From positions 94,501-158,500 of the forward strand of contig CAUYUJ010018051.1 of the NCBI GenBank assembly GCA_963575745.1: 64,000 bases of DNA, given 5' to 3'. Source of the stretch: Prorocentrum cordatum. Taxonomy: Eukaryota; Sar; Dinophyceae; Prorocentrales; Prorocentraceae. Positions 12,955 through 22,431 of the stretch are shown one piece after another (position 1 is the stretch's first letter; each line of letters starts with the position of its first letter). The translations under genes were made by a program, and so were the position numbers. The notes below the pieces were generated by a model. It saw nothing but the letters and a program-made list of their open reading frames with translations, was not told the DNA's origin and made no database searches.

Positions 12955-13500
12955 CACATTGAGCACGCGGATCGTGCCCCATATGCAGCTCCTGGTACGG
13001 CCCCTGAGACGAGACTCGCATAGCGGCACGCGCATCACCCGGACTGTATCGTGCCCAGCGGGTAACTGGACTTACGGCACCAGAAGGAAGCTTCGCACGA
13101 CGTCGCCCCGGTCACTCCGGCACAACTCTCAAGCGGATCGCGCTCCGCAGGCCACCCCCCCGCCTATTTCGGCGCCTCTCACACGGGCAAATCGACCCTC
13201 TCGCCCAGTGTGGCACACCCCATCATGTGCCACAGGGAGCACCACCCACAGCCCCAGAGACGAAGTTCGCACATCGTATCCCGACCATATCGGCACACCC
13301 CTCACGCGAATCGCGCCCCGGAAGGAGCTCCACCTACGCTGGCACGTTCGCACGGCAGCCGCGCTTGTCGGGGCACGAGTCATGCCCAACAAGGAGTTCC
13401 ACGCGCGGCCTCAATAGGCGCGTTCTCGCGGGGGCTGTCAAATTAGTTGGCGCCCCCTTCACGCAAATCGTGCCTCACACGGAGTTCCGCATATGAAGAT
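12955..13500. repeat. Degenerate tandem repeat around GGAGCTCC/ACGCGAATCG
   Basis: A loosely conserved 60-70 bp motif with CGGCACACCCCTCACGCGAA, TCGTGCC and GGAGTTCC recurs several times (for example about 13285, 13335, 13390 and 13460). It resembles an eroded satellite. No gene was recognised. Confidence 0.4.
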
Positions 13501-13609
13501 AGGGCCGCGCCCTGCGCCGCACGCGATTGCATTTGGCTGGGCCCTTCGCCAGCGGATGCAAATTAATGTTTCGCTCATCTACTGGCCTTCGGCCCATCCT
13601 GCCGTCTCG

Positions 13610-14140
13610 CCTGGATTGTGGGCGAACGTGCTCTTGGATACCTACTGGGGTCTCTTGGAATGCTTCTCGGGCAGTACTTGGAAATCAGTTTTGCAGCTTC
13701 TGGTGGCCACTTGGGGGCCTCTTGAGGTATGTTGACATGTTTGGAGGCCTCTTGGGCCCCTGCTGGCGGCTTCGGGGGCCCATCTCGGGGGGGCTCGAAG
13801 TCTCAGTTGGAGTTCCCCTCCTTGGGCCGTCTTGGGAGAGCTTGGACCGTCTCGGGGTTCCGTTGCGCCGATCTGGGGCCCTCTTTGGAGCCCCTTGGGC
13901 CGTCTCGGGGCGATCTTGGGCCGTCTTGGACGCTGTCAAGACGCTACAAACTGCATGCAACAAATGTGTCTTCCTTTTTGGAATGGGGCGAGTTGTGCGT
14001 ACTGACGCCCTCTGGGGGACATATTGGAGCCTTTTGGGGCCGCGCTCGGGGCCCCTTGGGCAACTTGGGAAATGTTCGAGACGCCCTTGGGCCCCACTGC
14101 GCCGCTCTGGTCAAACACTCGCGCGCCTCAAAGCCGCCGG
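13610..14140. repeat. CTTGGGGCC-type degenerate repeat
   Basis: Short phrases such as CTTGGGCCGTCTTGGG, GGGGCCCTCTTTGGAGCCCC and GCGCCGCTCTGG recur every 20-40 bp. The same style of sequence appears again at 62960-63290, so this is a dispersed low-complexity family. It is followed at 14155-14237 by an AGG-rich tract. Confidence 0.6.
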
Positions 14141-14299
14141 GCGGCCGGGGGAGGGCCCGAGAGACCGCGGAGGGCGAGGGGGAGGAGGAGGAAGACGAGG
14201 AGGAAGAAGAGGAGTAAGAGGAGGAGGAGGAGGACTCTGACACGGCATGCTTCCTTGAGGGGTGGAAGGCCCTCAGGTGGTTGGGCATTAGACGAGCAG

Positions 14300-14880
14300 C
14301 CACCTTAGCGGGCCTGATGGCCCGCGGCGAGCTTCGGATCGCTCCTGTTTCTGTGTATGGGGTTGAAGTACAAGGGTACAGAACCCCTGATCCGTCGGTA
14401 GAGAGAAAGAGGGATAGATGGATATCTTTCCCTCCCGCACGATCAAGGTCTGATCGATCTATCTCAGTACCTGAGCCCAAACGGCCAGGCGCAGGAGAGG
14501 TAAGGATAAGGAGTAAATATGAAGGTATTACACGGGTTCCATTCACACCCCCCGTCCCGAATCCCGCCCGTTAAGGCGGGACTCGGGAACAGAGGAAGGG
14601 AATCCGTAACCTCTGAACTCTTTTAGTCCTTAAGTCAGAAGGCAGCTGGGCTTAAAATCAGCGAAGCCACAGCTGCAAAGTGAAGTTAGAAGGAGCACCC
14701 TAAGTCCCCCTTTCTTCTCCAAGCACGCTTTGGCGCCCCCTCGGCGCGCCCCCCAAAACGCTTCGGCACTCGAGGGCGGAGAAGAATGAGACAAGGGTGG
14801 GCGGAGAAAGAAGATCTGAGCGTTAAAGCAACATGCAAACTGCCTCGCATCTGCGAGGCAGGTGTTGCCACCAGCTAGTA
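14300..14880. other. Region beyond the retroelement 3' end, candidate LTR/UTR
   Basis: This stretch lies just past the 3' end of the minus-strand copia element. Read on the minus strand, 14720-14705 is a polypurine run of 16 bases, the kind of tract that primes plus-strand synthesis next to a 3' LTR. Beyond it, 14555-14588 forms a strong hairpin: TCCCGA-a-TCCCGCC pairs with GGCGGGA-c-TCGGGA around a 6-base loop. I could not find a matching copy at the element's other end, so LTR status is only a guess. Confidence 0.3.
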
Positions 14881-15110
14881 TATTATTCTCGACGCAATCA
14901 GGTTTAAACTGTTAAAATACGCATGCTAAGATCGCGTTGACGAACACGATCTTGAAATGAAACACATCATTGTGTGAAAGCGAATGTCTGGCCAGACAAA
15001 ATGTCGTGTTGACGAACACGAAAATCACGTGTAAAAACTCTGTTTGGCGACTCCCGTTGGCGCTGCTCCTTAGGAGGCTGCCTCGGTGATCGCAAAAGGT
15101 ATTTGTGTGT

Positions 15111-15207
15111 GGCCACTTTGGTTATATAGTGAAGTGGCCTAAAATATGAAATAGCCACCGCTCAAGGCGAACTTTGGTTGTATTGAAGTTCGTGCCTTGA
15201 GCGGTGG
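15111..15207 (-). promoter_or_regulatory. Two adjacent hairpins downstream of the retroelement ORF
   Basis: GGCCACTT (15111-15118) pairs with AAGTGGCC (15132-15139). Next, CCACCGCTCAAGGC-GAACTT (15155-15174) pairs with AAGTTC-GT-GCCTTGAGCGGTGG (15186-15207); the second stem is 20 bp with one small bulge. Both lie 20-110 bases past the last stop codon of the element (tandem TAG-TGA at 15227-15222). A structured 3' UTR, packaging signal or 3'-end processing site would fit; which one is unknown. Confidence 0.6.
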
Positions 15208-15224
15208 GCCTTGCGGCCGACTCA

Positions 15225-15950
15225 CTACGTGTTGCCGTTCTTGTAGAACCTGCGGTCCCGCATCCTCTGGCCGTTGTACGTCACGTAGCTCGTCGTGAAT
15301 GTCTCCCAAGCCGTTCTCGGGATCCAGTTGCGAAACCAATCATTGTACGTGATGTCCTGGATGTATACGTACTCATCGTTGTTGATCGCGATGTAGATCC
15401 AACAGTTGATGTAGTAACTCCAGTACCTGAGGCCCCAGTAGCTGTCCTCAAGGTCATCACGCCAGTACGCGGCGTAATCTGATGCACGCGCTCTCTTGGC
15501 ACGCGGCCCCGCGGGCGCGTAGTCCGTCGCGCCTGAGGCGCTGGACGCAGCAGCATCGCCAGGAGCAGGGCGCGGCGGCGGCCGCGGATGGCGCGGCGGC
15601 TCCATGGCATCATCGGACTGGTGGGATTGTGTATCGGGATCGGTTCTCATCCCTGTATCAACCCCCCTCTGGTCGGTATGTGCCGGATCGGGGGGGCCTA
15701 ACAACTCATTGGCAATCGCGGCAAGCTTACGCTGAGTGAACTGTTCACGGGTTCCGTCCCTTCTAGGGAGAGAAACCGTGACCAGTCCGCGGGCCTGCCG
15801 CGTCTGCCTGTCGATGCGCCCCTCGTTCAGCCACCATTTTCTCCGACCAGCCTGTCCTGTCCTAATGCTGACGTCGAGGATGTCCCACGCATCGCGCATG
15901 TCCTCCACTGTCCAGGGCTTCTTGCCGACGTTCACGCGGGCACCTGTCAT
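15225..15950 (-). CDS. Retroelement C-terminal segment, Tyr/Trp-rich
   Basis: An open frame of about 241 codons that continues the long downstream region after a frame change. The reading frame can be followed upstream past the nominal start (FLNDLKFHHQ precedes MTGARVNVGKK), so the shift lies near 15950-16020. The N-terminal third (PWTVEDMRDAWDILD, then a basic RRKWWLNEGR) looks globular. The middle is Pro/Ala-rich and disordered. The last 75 residues are strikingly aromatic: YWRDDLEDSYWGLRYW, INCWIYIAINN, YVYIQDITYNDWF. It ends at tandem stops TAG-TGA. I know no family for the tail. Part of the retroelement polyprotein by position; function unknown. Confidence 0.6.
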   Translation of the reverse strand: MTGARVNVGKKPWTVEDMRDAWDILDVSIRTGQAGRRKWWLNEGRIDRQTRQARGLVTVSLPRRDGTREQFTQRKLAAIANELLGPPDPAHTDQRGVDTGMRTDPDTQSHQSDDAMEPPRHPRPPPRPAPGDAAASSASGATDYAPAGPRAKRARASDYAAYWRDDLEDSYWGLRYWSYYINCWIYIAINNDEYVYIQDITYNDWFRNWIPRTAWETFTTSYVTYNGQRMRDRRFYKNGNT

Positions 15951-18900
15951 TTGGTGGTGGAACTTGAGGTCGTTGAGAAAAGCGTTGTACGAGATTGGCG
16001 AATGGGTAATACAGAGGTCGGTCGTCGTCGGCTTCGCCCATCAGTCTGCACTCATGTGCAGGAGGGCTACCTGCTTCGACCCACTTATGATGCCTCTTTT
16101 TGGACACATTGGCCAATCTCCGCAACTGATCTTTCTCGTTGCCTGCATGCGATCGCGCACCCGTCATAATGACGTGCGCACCGTCCTTCATGTATCTCGC
16201 GATGTGGTCCTCCGAGAGTGTCGTCTTGATCCAATTCGTCAGCTTCTGGAGGTACGCAAGATCGCTCTGTGTGGCGGTGCTCTTACCCGTGGCGCCTACG
16301 GCCACGGTATACTGCCAACAGATATCACAAAGTGTGCCGTCACCTGTGACAATCCCGAGGGACAGATCTCGACCGCAATTCTGACAGAGCGGTATGGGAT
16401 GCAAGATCGTCTCGGGGGCCCCTTCCGAAGTGAGGTGATCGCGGGATCCCCAGCGGGTGTCCTGACCGCGAGCGAGGCTCTGACCGATCTGATTGATCGC
16501 CTCACGATTGGTCTCGGTGTTCGGTCGGGAAGCGATCGATCTACTTAAACCCTCGATCTCGATCCTAGACAATCTTTCCCCTGGCAGTCCTTTGTACTCT
16601 ATCTTGGTGTTGTCGGTATCCTCGGTACCGCCATGGCATACGTTCTCCTCACGAAGACGGCGAGCTTTCTCCTGCAAGGTAGCCTCGTTGTCGCCCTCCT
16701 CGCGCTTGAGTCCCGTCTGCTCGGCTATGATACGTACCATAGTTTCCTGATCGGGAGCTGCAGACGCAACGCTGCCTGGATCCTGGGGAATATCCTGCTC
16801 AGCGCCTTGCTCACGAGGCGCAGCAGGTGTTTCCACCAGCTCTTCCCATACAGGAAAATCTGGATTACCGTATGTCTCAGTACAATTTTTGAATAGGTCA
16901 CGCAATGCCTGAAGTGCAGGATGGTTCTCATGGATGGCCTCTTTGGCGAAATCTGGAAGCTCCGCAATACTATCTTTCAAGATGTTCTGGTATACTTTGG
17001 AGATCCATTGAAAGATGCCTGTGGTCGACTCCTCGATAGTCTCTGGGTCGAGGTAGTGTACCAACTTTTTGAAGAAATGATCTGCACTGCAATTTGGTAA
17101 CTCACGTGCCCATGTGTGGGTATGATTGTAGTTCAATTGGTATGACTCCGCATTCCATGCTTTCGATCCAAATCGAATTTCAAATTGTAAATGTGACTGA
17201 GTTTTGTCCATTACAATTCTGTCTGCGCCACTGTGTATCTCGATGATCTGTTTCATCTTGATAATAGGCGAATCCACCAGCAGCTCCGATGTCCAACAAT
17301 ACACACGGCAGTCATCCGACTGTTTAATCCATCTTGAACCCTCGTCGGGGTCGTAATCTGGATGGTTAAGGAAGTCCGATGGCGGGTCAATGATGTTGTC
17401 GACGATGCTTGCCTCAATCTGCTCATATGCTTGGATGTCTGCCGAGAGGTCTGCTCTCATGTTGTCGTTCGCAGCTTTCTCGTCGGCAGTGAGCGTTCTG
17501 TTCGATATATCCACGATTACGGTGATCGATGGATCACGCGATGATGCTGCAGTCTGTCGAGGATTGTCGCCCGTATGAGCGTTGTCCTCGGCAGGTGTGG
17601 CCACCAGCTCGTCTGGATCGGGTGTCCGAGGAGCGGGCCTTCTTGGCGGTGTACGCGGAATACGTGGTCTAAGAATGCTCGGCATGCCAAGGTATGGTAA
17701 ACTGCCGTCAGTCTTGTGCTGGAGTATCTTTTCGCTGCATGATGTCGGACCTTTCAGGACGGTCTCCATCCACGCTGGGTCAACGGCGTGTTCTTCGATA
17801 CGAATCGGTAATGCAAAGACAACGCCCTTGAGGGGCATGCTTTTGTCATTATACCATATGTTTACCCATCGTAAACCGTAGTTGAGAATAGGTACTTGTA
17901 CCGCAAAGAACTTGTCGAAGATGCCGAAATGGATGATTGGACCATATATGTGTCCCTTGGTCAAGGCAATCTTGGTATTATGATTGCCTTTGGGCCAGTG
18001 GTTGTCGTAATGAAAGCATTTGGTAGAACCCCAATTCTTGACGACAATGAAGTCTCCCATTCGAACATCATTAAATGCAGGGCGACGGTCCCAATCCTTT
18101 TGCATGATCTTCGATGTGATCGGTCGAAGAGCTTCGCGACAGTATGGCAATGCGATTAACCATTCTTTATCATCTGCTTTGTGATTGGTCTCCCGAATCA
18201 TAGCGCGGACTATTTGTTCATCCAAAGCGTCTTCTGCAGACGTACGACCAGCAGGGGTTTCCCCCAGCTTGGCCGAAGTTGCTGACGCTGACGTCGTCCT
18301 TGGAGGCTCCATGTTGTGGTCGGGGTCGATAGGTGCCAATCCAGGAGGGTCGTCGATGAGCTCTCCAGGAAGGCAGGCGCCAATCTCGTACTTGCTCAAT
18401 GGCTCTCTTGCTGCCAATGGCGGGTAGTCCCATGGGTCGCCATCTGGCCATATCTGCTGGCCATGCATGTGGTGTGGTTTGAGGCGGCGAACTGCAATAA
18501 TTGCCGCAGCGGGTACCACGTCCTCTGTCATGATAGCGCCCTGAGCACCCAACCAAAATCTGCAACCTGCTTTTGTGGCGATTTCCATGTTGATCACCAG
18601 CTCGACCTCGTTCTTGTAGTTATTGAACTTGTATGATTCCACTGAAGTGTGTGGATTCTTTTGAACATTGTTCAAATATGTGCTAGAACTAAAGAATGCC
18701 TCAGATCGCTGTGATGGTTTATGATATTTGTCTCTCTGAGAAGTTGGATCAACGTATCCAGGAATGATCCCTGTCTTCAATATGTTCTTCCAAGCGCGGG
18801 ATGCTGTGCCGTGATGGAGATATTTAACATCTGTCCACAGCAGGCTCTCCCATCCCATATTCCATGGCTTGGAAGATGGATTGACACAACTGTGACCACC

Positions 18901-21801
18901 AACGCACCGAATAGCAATGACGCTGTTCCAGTCAAAAGAGCTGGGGTCACTTCCCTCAGGGATCGGCTTGGCATATATCTCGATTCTGTTTTTCTGCGAA
19001 TCAATATGCTTCTGGAACGCGCGAATAATGAATATCGGATAGTAGTCGTTCCAATCGGTATATCCCTCATTTTCACCATCTTTCTTAAAGTGTGCCACTG
19101 CCGCTTCCATGGATGGTCCATTGTGCTTGTCTTTGCGATATCTGAATTTCCATTCGACCATCTCTTTAAAGGATTTCCAATTGCTTGGAATATTCCATTC
19201 ATTCTTTGTTGTTTTCTCCCAGATATTGATACGTCTGTCATGAAATTGGTTGATCCAAAACTTTCTGTAGTGAATCTCATGGCGTAACATAGTCGTAATG
19301 TCTTTGCTCATGTATTTGTTTGTTCCCAGCCACTCATCCTCAATTAGCTCGGGACCATAACGTACATCGTCGTAATGTGGTAATGATATCCGTTCCCACT
19401 CTGGGAAGCAACCAGACTGTGCAATGTCAGGCGCATGAGCAATCACACTATCATCATGCAATAGCTGCTCGTACCATTCATGGTCTCCCATGCAGGCAAA
19501 TCCATTGGTCGCACGCGTGCCCCGCAACATTGGGCACATGTATGGATGGTCATCTTTGACGCCTGCTTGTAGCTTCCACTCGCGAATAGTGCATGAGTTG
19601 TCGAAGATCCCGATCTTGCTGGTATCCTCGTGCATGGAACGCTCACAGCTGTCCTGCCATGACAATATATTCATCTCATGTGGAGAAGGCTCCTCCTCGG
19701 CAGGAGTTGCCTCCAGCTCCATGGCCTCAAGGTCGGTGCCGTCGTCAGGGATCGGTACCGCCTCAGCTTTTGGGAGCTGATCTGCTGGTTGTTGTTCTGC
19801 TTTGGGTTCTGGAGCCGATGGTTGCGACACTTTTCTCGATTGCGGTCCAGGTTGCAGTGGATCAGGCAATGGGCCTGGTGGGGCTGGCTGTGCTGTGTCG
19901 GCAGCTGCCTTCCATACGGATGTAGGAACATCAGGGCCATGACCCAAAGCAACTCGATCCAGTGCATTCTGCTTGAAAAATGTTTTGCGTGCCTCGATGT
20001 TCTTCTCGTTCTCGGCAGCTGGGCCGATGCGGTGAGAAGACAATCTGTTATCTTCTGCAATGATTCTTGCTTTGGTCGCATTATCATCTCCATCCAAATC
20101 TTTGATCTGATGTAAGAATTGCTCGAATACAACCCAAGTAACTGCATGTGCATCTTCAACCGTTTTGACGATCTTGGGATGTAAGAGTTCATCTTTCTCA
20201 AGAGAATGCCAAGATGCCCAAGCCCCAGGGTATTCTTTGATCAACAGCATGAGGTACTGGAACAAGTCGTTGTATGCGATAACCCATGGGTCATTATCAG
20301 GAAGGGTTTGGTCAGGATCGCCAGGGTCAGGTGCTGGCGCACGTGTCGACATTCCAGGAGTAGGCTCAGTAGTGTCGCCTGTCTCGGCAGGCAGTGATGC
20401 CGGCAATGTGCCCTCGGCACATGACGCCATCCACGCACAATGAGCCATCTCGTTTGCCGTCTGTGTCATCAACGTTGTGAGGCTGAGGTATCTTTTCCAT
20501 TCGTTTGTCAACTTTTCTCTGAAATCGAGGGCTGCCATAATTTCTTTGGCCTGCGTGTAGGCCTGATTATCCGCGACAGCAGTCAGCAATGGCGGCCTGA
20601 ATGGATATGGCTGAGAAGGCAGGGACTGTATCAAAGCGCAGAAATTGCGATAGCATACTGCGTCGCAGAATTGCGTTGTAAACATTGCCATGTTATGGTT
20701 ATTCTGCTTGGCGTGCCAAGCCTGTGGGGTAATCCTGTCGTACGTATCCACCCAATGGTCGGATGGAAGAACAGTGATACCACGGTTCTGCATGATATTG
20801 ATCAGGTCGCTCGTGTGGTGATCAAAGTTCGGATGTGCGCCCCATTGCGCTGCTTTTCCAGGTCCCATGACCGTGGGGCAGCGGAAATACTGCATCACGT
20901 CGACAAAACGTGACACGTCCACGAGCACGTGTACGGGCATGAGCGTCGGGACGCCGCCCTCACATTCCATCTTTTGGAGCTCGTATACGTTAGTAGGAGC
21001 ACGATTCTGATGTCGGCGCATGTCGATGGTGTTTTGTCCATGATTTGCACATGCGATGTCGTTCGCGCTCCATACTACCATGGCATTAAGTCCCCTGCAA
21101 TAGTGTCTTTGTTTCACGTATGATGGGAAATCATTGGCCCAGTAATCCCAGATAGTCTCATTCAACTCGCGCCACTTCTTGATGGAAGCGTTGTCGCTTT
21201 GAAACATGAGGCCTCTGGCTTCGCGGATCTTCCTGATCATATTGCGCTGCTCGAGAGTGTTCTCAAACTGATTGTTGAGAATAGCGTTGGTACGGCTATC
21301 TTCTTTCTCGAAACGTTGTTTGCGTAGTTCTTCCATACCATAGCGTATGTCCTCATAACCAGCTTCAGGCAAGAGAGCGCAATCTTGACCGATCGGCGTG
21401 TCATTCTGTCTGAACCATTCCCTATAATTGCCAAAGGAGAATGCCCACATCATGATGTCGTCGCGGATAATGGTCGACAAATGCTCAAGAGTAGCGCCGC
21501 CCATGTATTCCGCGCGGTTGAAGCACGGCATAAATAGAGGTACAAGAGCAGTATTTGATGCATTGGCGAGGTCGATTCTCTTCTGGGCAGCGTTGAGCTC
21601 GTCGGTGCCGAAAGTAGGATACTTCTTGTGGTTTGCACTCTTGGCCCCTTTCTTGGGCTGCATGATCCATGTTGAGTCAGTATACAAGTTGGTCCATTTG
21701 TACGCGTGACCCGATGGCCCAAACGCATGATGCAATAGTAGTCCCAAGTCCTCTTGTATGAGGGAGTGCCACCCATTGTCTGATAGTAGGGTAGAAACCA
21801 A
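15862..21801 (-). CDS. Retroelement downstream polyprotein with Tpt1/KptA-like domain
   Basis: An open frame of 1,979 codons, in frame with RNase H upstream; the nominal first codon is TTG after an in-frame TAG, so it is not a true start. Residues about 830-1108 match RNA 2'-phosphotransferase (Tpt1/KptA): MSKDITTMLRH (R840, H841), IRCVGGHS (R965), HHGT...IL-TGI (H997-T999), QRSEAFFSSS (R1032) and FWLGAQGAIMTEDVVP (1082-1097). In known Tpt1 enzymes an Arg-His-Arg-Arg set removes a splice-junction 2'-phosphate using NAD+. Residues 1-470 and 1240-1335 are conserved-looking but unrecognised. Residues 1806-1828 carry CxxC...CxxC, a zinc-ribbon candidate. Pro/Glu-rich linkers with TPA motifs sit at about 698, 1182, 1402 and 1659. 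The last residues are out of frame. Confidence 0.75.
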   Translation of the reverse strand: MVSTLLSDNGWHSLIQEDLGLLLHHAFGPSGHAYKWTNLYTDSTWIMQPKKGAKSANHKKYPTFGTDELNAAQKRIDLANASNTALVPLFMPCFNRAEYMGGATLEHLSTIIRDDIMMWAFSFGNYREWFRQNDTPIGQDCALLPEAGYEDIRYGMEELRKQRFEKEDSRTNAILNNQFENTLEQRNMIRKIREARGLMFQSDNASIKKWRELNETIWDYWANDFPSYVKQRHYCRGLNAMVVWSANDIACANHGQNTIDMRRHQNRAPTNVYELQKMECEGGVPTLMPVHVLVDVSRFVDVMQYFRCPTVMGPGKAAQWGAHPNFDHHTSDLINIMQNRGITVLPSDHWVDTYDRITPQAWHAKQNNHNMAMFTTQFCDAVCYRNFCALIQSLPSQPYPFRPPLLTAVADNQAYTQAKEIMAALDFREKLTNEWKRYLSLTTLMTQTANEMAHCAWMASCAEGTLPASLPAETGDTTEPTPGMSTRAPAPDPGDPDQTLPDNDPWVIAYNDLFQYLMLLIKEYPGAWASWHSLEKDELLHPKIVKTVEDAHAVTWVVFEQFLHQIKDLDGDDNATKARIIAEDNRLSSHRIGPAAENEKNIEARKTFFKQNALDRVALGHGPDVPTSVWKAAADTAQPAPPGPLPDPLQPGPQSRKVSQPSAPEPKAEQQPADQLPKAEAVPIPDDGTDLEAMELEATPAEEEPSPHEMNILSWQDSCERSMHEDTSKIGIFDNSCTIREWKLQAGVKDDHPYMCPMLRGTRATNGFACMGDHEWYEQLLHDDSVIAHAPDIAQSGCFPEWERISLPHYDDVRYGPELIEDEWLGTNKYMSKDITTMLRHEIHYRKFWINQFHDRRINIWEKTTKNEWNIPSNWKSFKEMVEWKFRYRKDKHNGPSMEAAVAHFKKDGENEGYTDWNDYYPIFIIRAFQKHIDSQKNRIEIYAKPIPEGSDPSSFDWNSVIAIRCVGGHSCVNPSSKPWNMGWESLLWTDVKYLHHGTASRAWKNILKTGIIPGYVDPTSQRDKYHKPSQRSEAFFSSSTYLNNVQKNPHTSVESYKFNNYKNEVELVINMEIATKAGCRFWLGAQGAIMTEDVVPAAAIIAVRRLKPHHMHGQQIWPDGDPWDYPPLAAREPLSKYEIGACLPGELIDDPPGLAPIDPDHNMEPPRTTSASATSAKLGETPAGRTSAEDALDEQIVRAMIRETNHKADDKEWLIALPYCREALRPITSKIMQKDWDRRPAFNDVRMGDFIVVKNWGSTKCFHYDNHWPKGNHNTKIALTKGHIYGPIIHFGIFDKFFAVQVPILNYGLRWVNIWYNDKSMPLKGVVFALPIRIEEHAVDPAWMETVLKGPTSCSEKILQHKTDGSLPYLGMPSILRPRIPRTPPRRPAPRTPDPDELVATPAEDNAHTGDNPRQTAASSRDPSITVIVDISNRTLTADEKAANDNMRADLSADIQAYEQIEASIVDNIIDPPSDFLNHPDYDPDEGSRWIKQSDDCRVYCWTSELLVDSPIIKMKQIIEIHSGADRIVMDKTQSHLQFEIRFGSKAWNAESYQLNYNHTHTWARELPNCSADHFFKKLVHYLDPETIEESTTGIFQWISKVYQNILKDSIAELPDFAKEAIHENHPALQALRDLFKNCTETYGNPDFPVWEELVETPAAPREQGAEQDIPQDPGSVASAAPDQETMVRIIAEQTGLKREEGDNEATLQEKARRLREENVCHGGTEDTDNTKIEYKGLPGERLSRIEIEGLSRSIASRPNTETNREAINQIGQSLARGQDTRWGSRDHLTSEGAPETILHPIPLCQNCGRDLSLGIVTGDGTLCDICWQYTVAVGATGKSTATQSDLAYLQKLTNWIKTTLSEDHIARYMKDGAHVIMTGARSHAGNEKDQLRRLANVSKKRHHKWVEAGSPPAHECRLMGEADDDRPLYYPFANLVQRFSQRPQVPPPNDRCPRERRQEALDSGGHARCVGHPRRQH

Positions 21802-21822
21802 GCGACCACCACAGAAGGCACT

Positions 21823-22419
21823 CTATTTTGCGTGGTCCAGCCCAAATGGGTCAACATCATTACCAGGAGTAAGGCCAGGGTCATTCGAACCGATCTGGTC
21901 AGCGGCTTCGCCGAAGAAGTCGTCGCCCTCGTTGTATGGTGTCCAACGATAGGTACGTTCTGTATCATGTGGATCGTCCACTATCGCCACCCAACCATTC
22001 GGATGGTCGGATGGTGTTGCCACCGTCTTGGAGTTTGATCCGATACTTCCAAAGCCTCCGCGCGCAGTCAGCCATGTAGTAAGCTTGCGGCGGAATGTGT
22101 TTGTTTGGTTAAGGTCGGAAAATGCTCTCATGCTGGTGACCAAGTTATCTTCAACAATATGGCCGATGTGTCCAGATGTATCCGATGTCCTGGCGATGCC
22201 AGGTGGACGAGTAGGTAACTTGGCCATTGCACGATCAATTTTAGGAGCATAGCATGGCGTTACCAATCCATTCTGGTATACATCGGATGGTGCACACAGA
22301 CCATTGTTGTAGTACCTTTGCGTATCCGTAACGCTGTCCTCGGTGTATTGTCCCAGTACTGCACTGCCAATGTTGGACCAATCGTTGTGAATCATCATCC
22401 ACTCCGTCTTCAGTATCAT
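21823..22419 (-). CDS. Retroelement segment between RNase H unit and large downstream ORF
   Basis: A 199-codon open stretch in the same frame as its neighbours on both sides, set off by TAA at 22432-22434 and TAG at 21823-21825. It is best read as an internal piece of one larger protein. It contains YTEDSVTDTQRYYNN and a Gly/Ser-rich part, and ends in an acidic segment (EGDDFFGEAADQIG). No domain was recognised. The absence of a frameshift at either stop means a single base change at each would restore continuity; suppression of the stops is an alternative. Confidence 0.55.
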   Translation of the reverse strand: MILKTEWMMIHNDWSNIGSAVLGQYTEDSVTDTQRYYNNGLCAPSDVYQNGLVTPCYAPKIDRAMAKLPTRPPGIARTSDTSGHIGHIVEDNLVTSMRAFSDLNQTNTFRRKLTTWLTARGGFGSIGSNSKTVATPSDHPNGWVAIVDDPHDTERTYRWTPYNEGDDFFGEAADQIGSNDPGLTPGNDVDPFGLDHAK

Positions 22420-22431
22420 TGTCGTAAAGTT

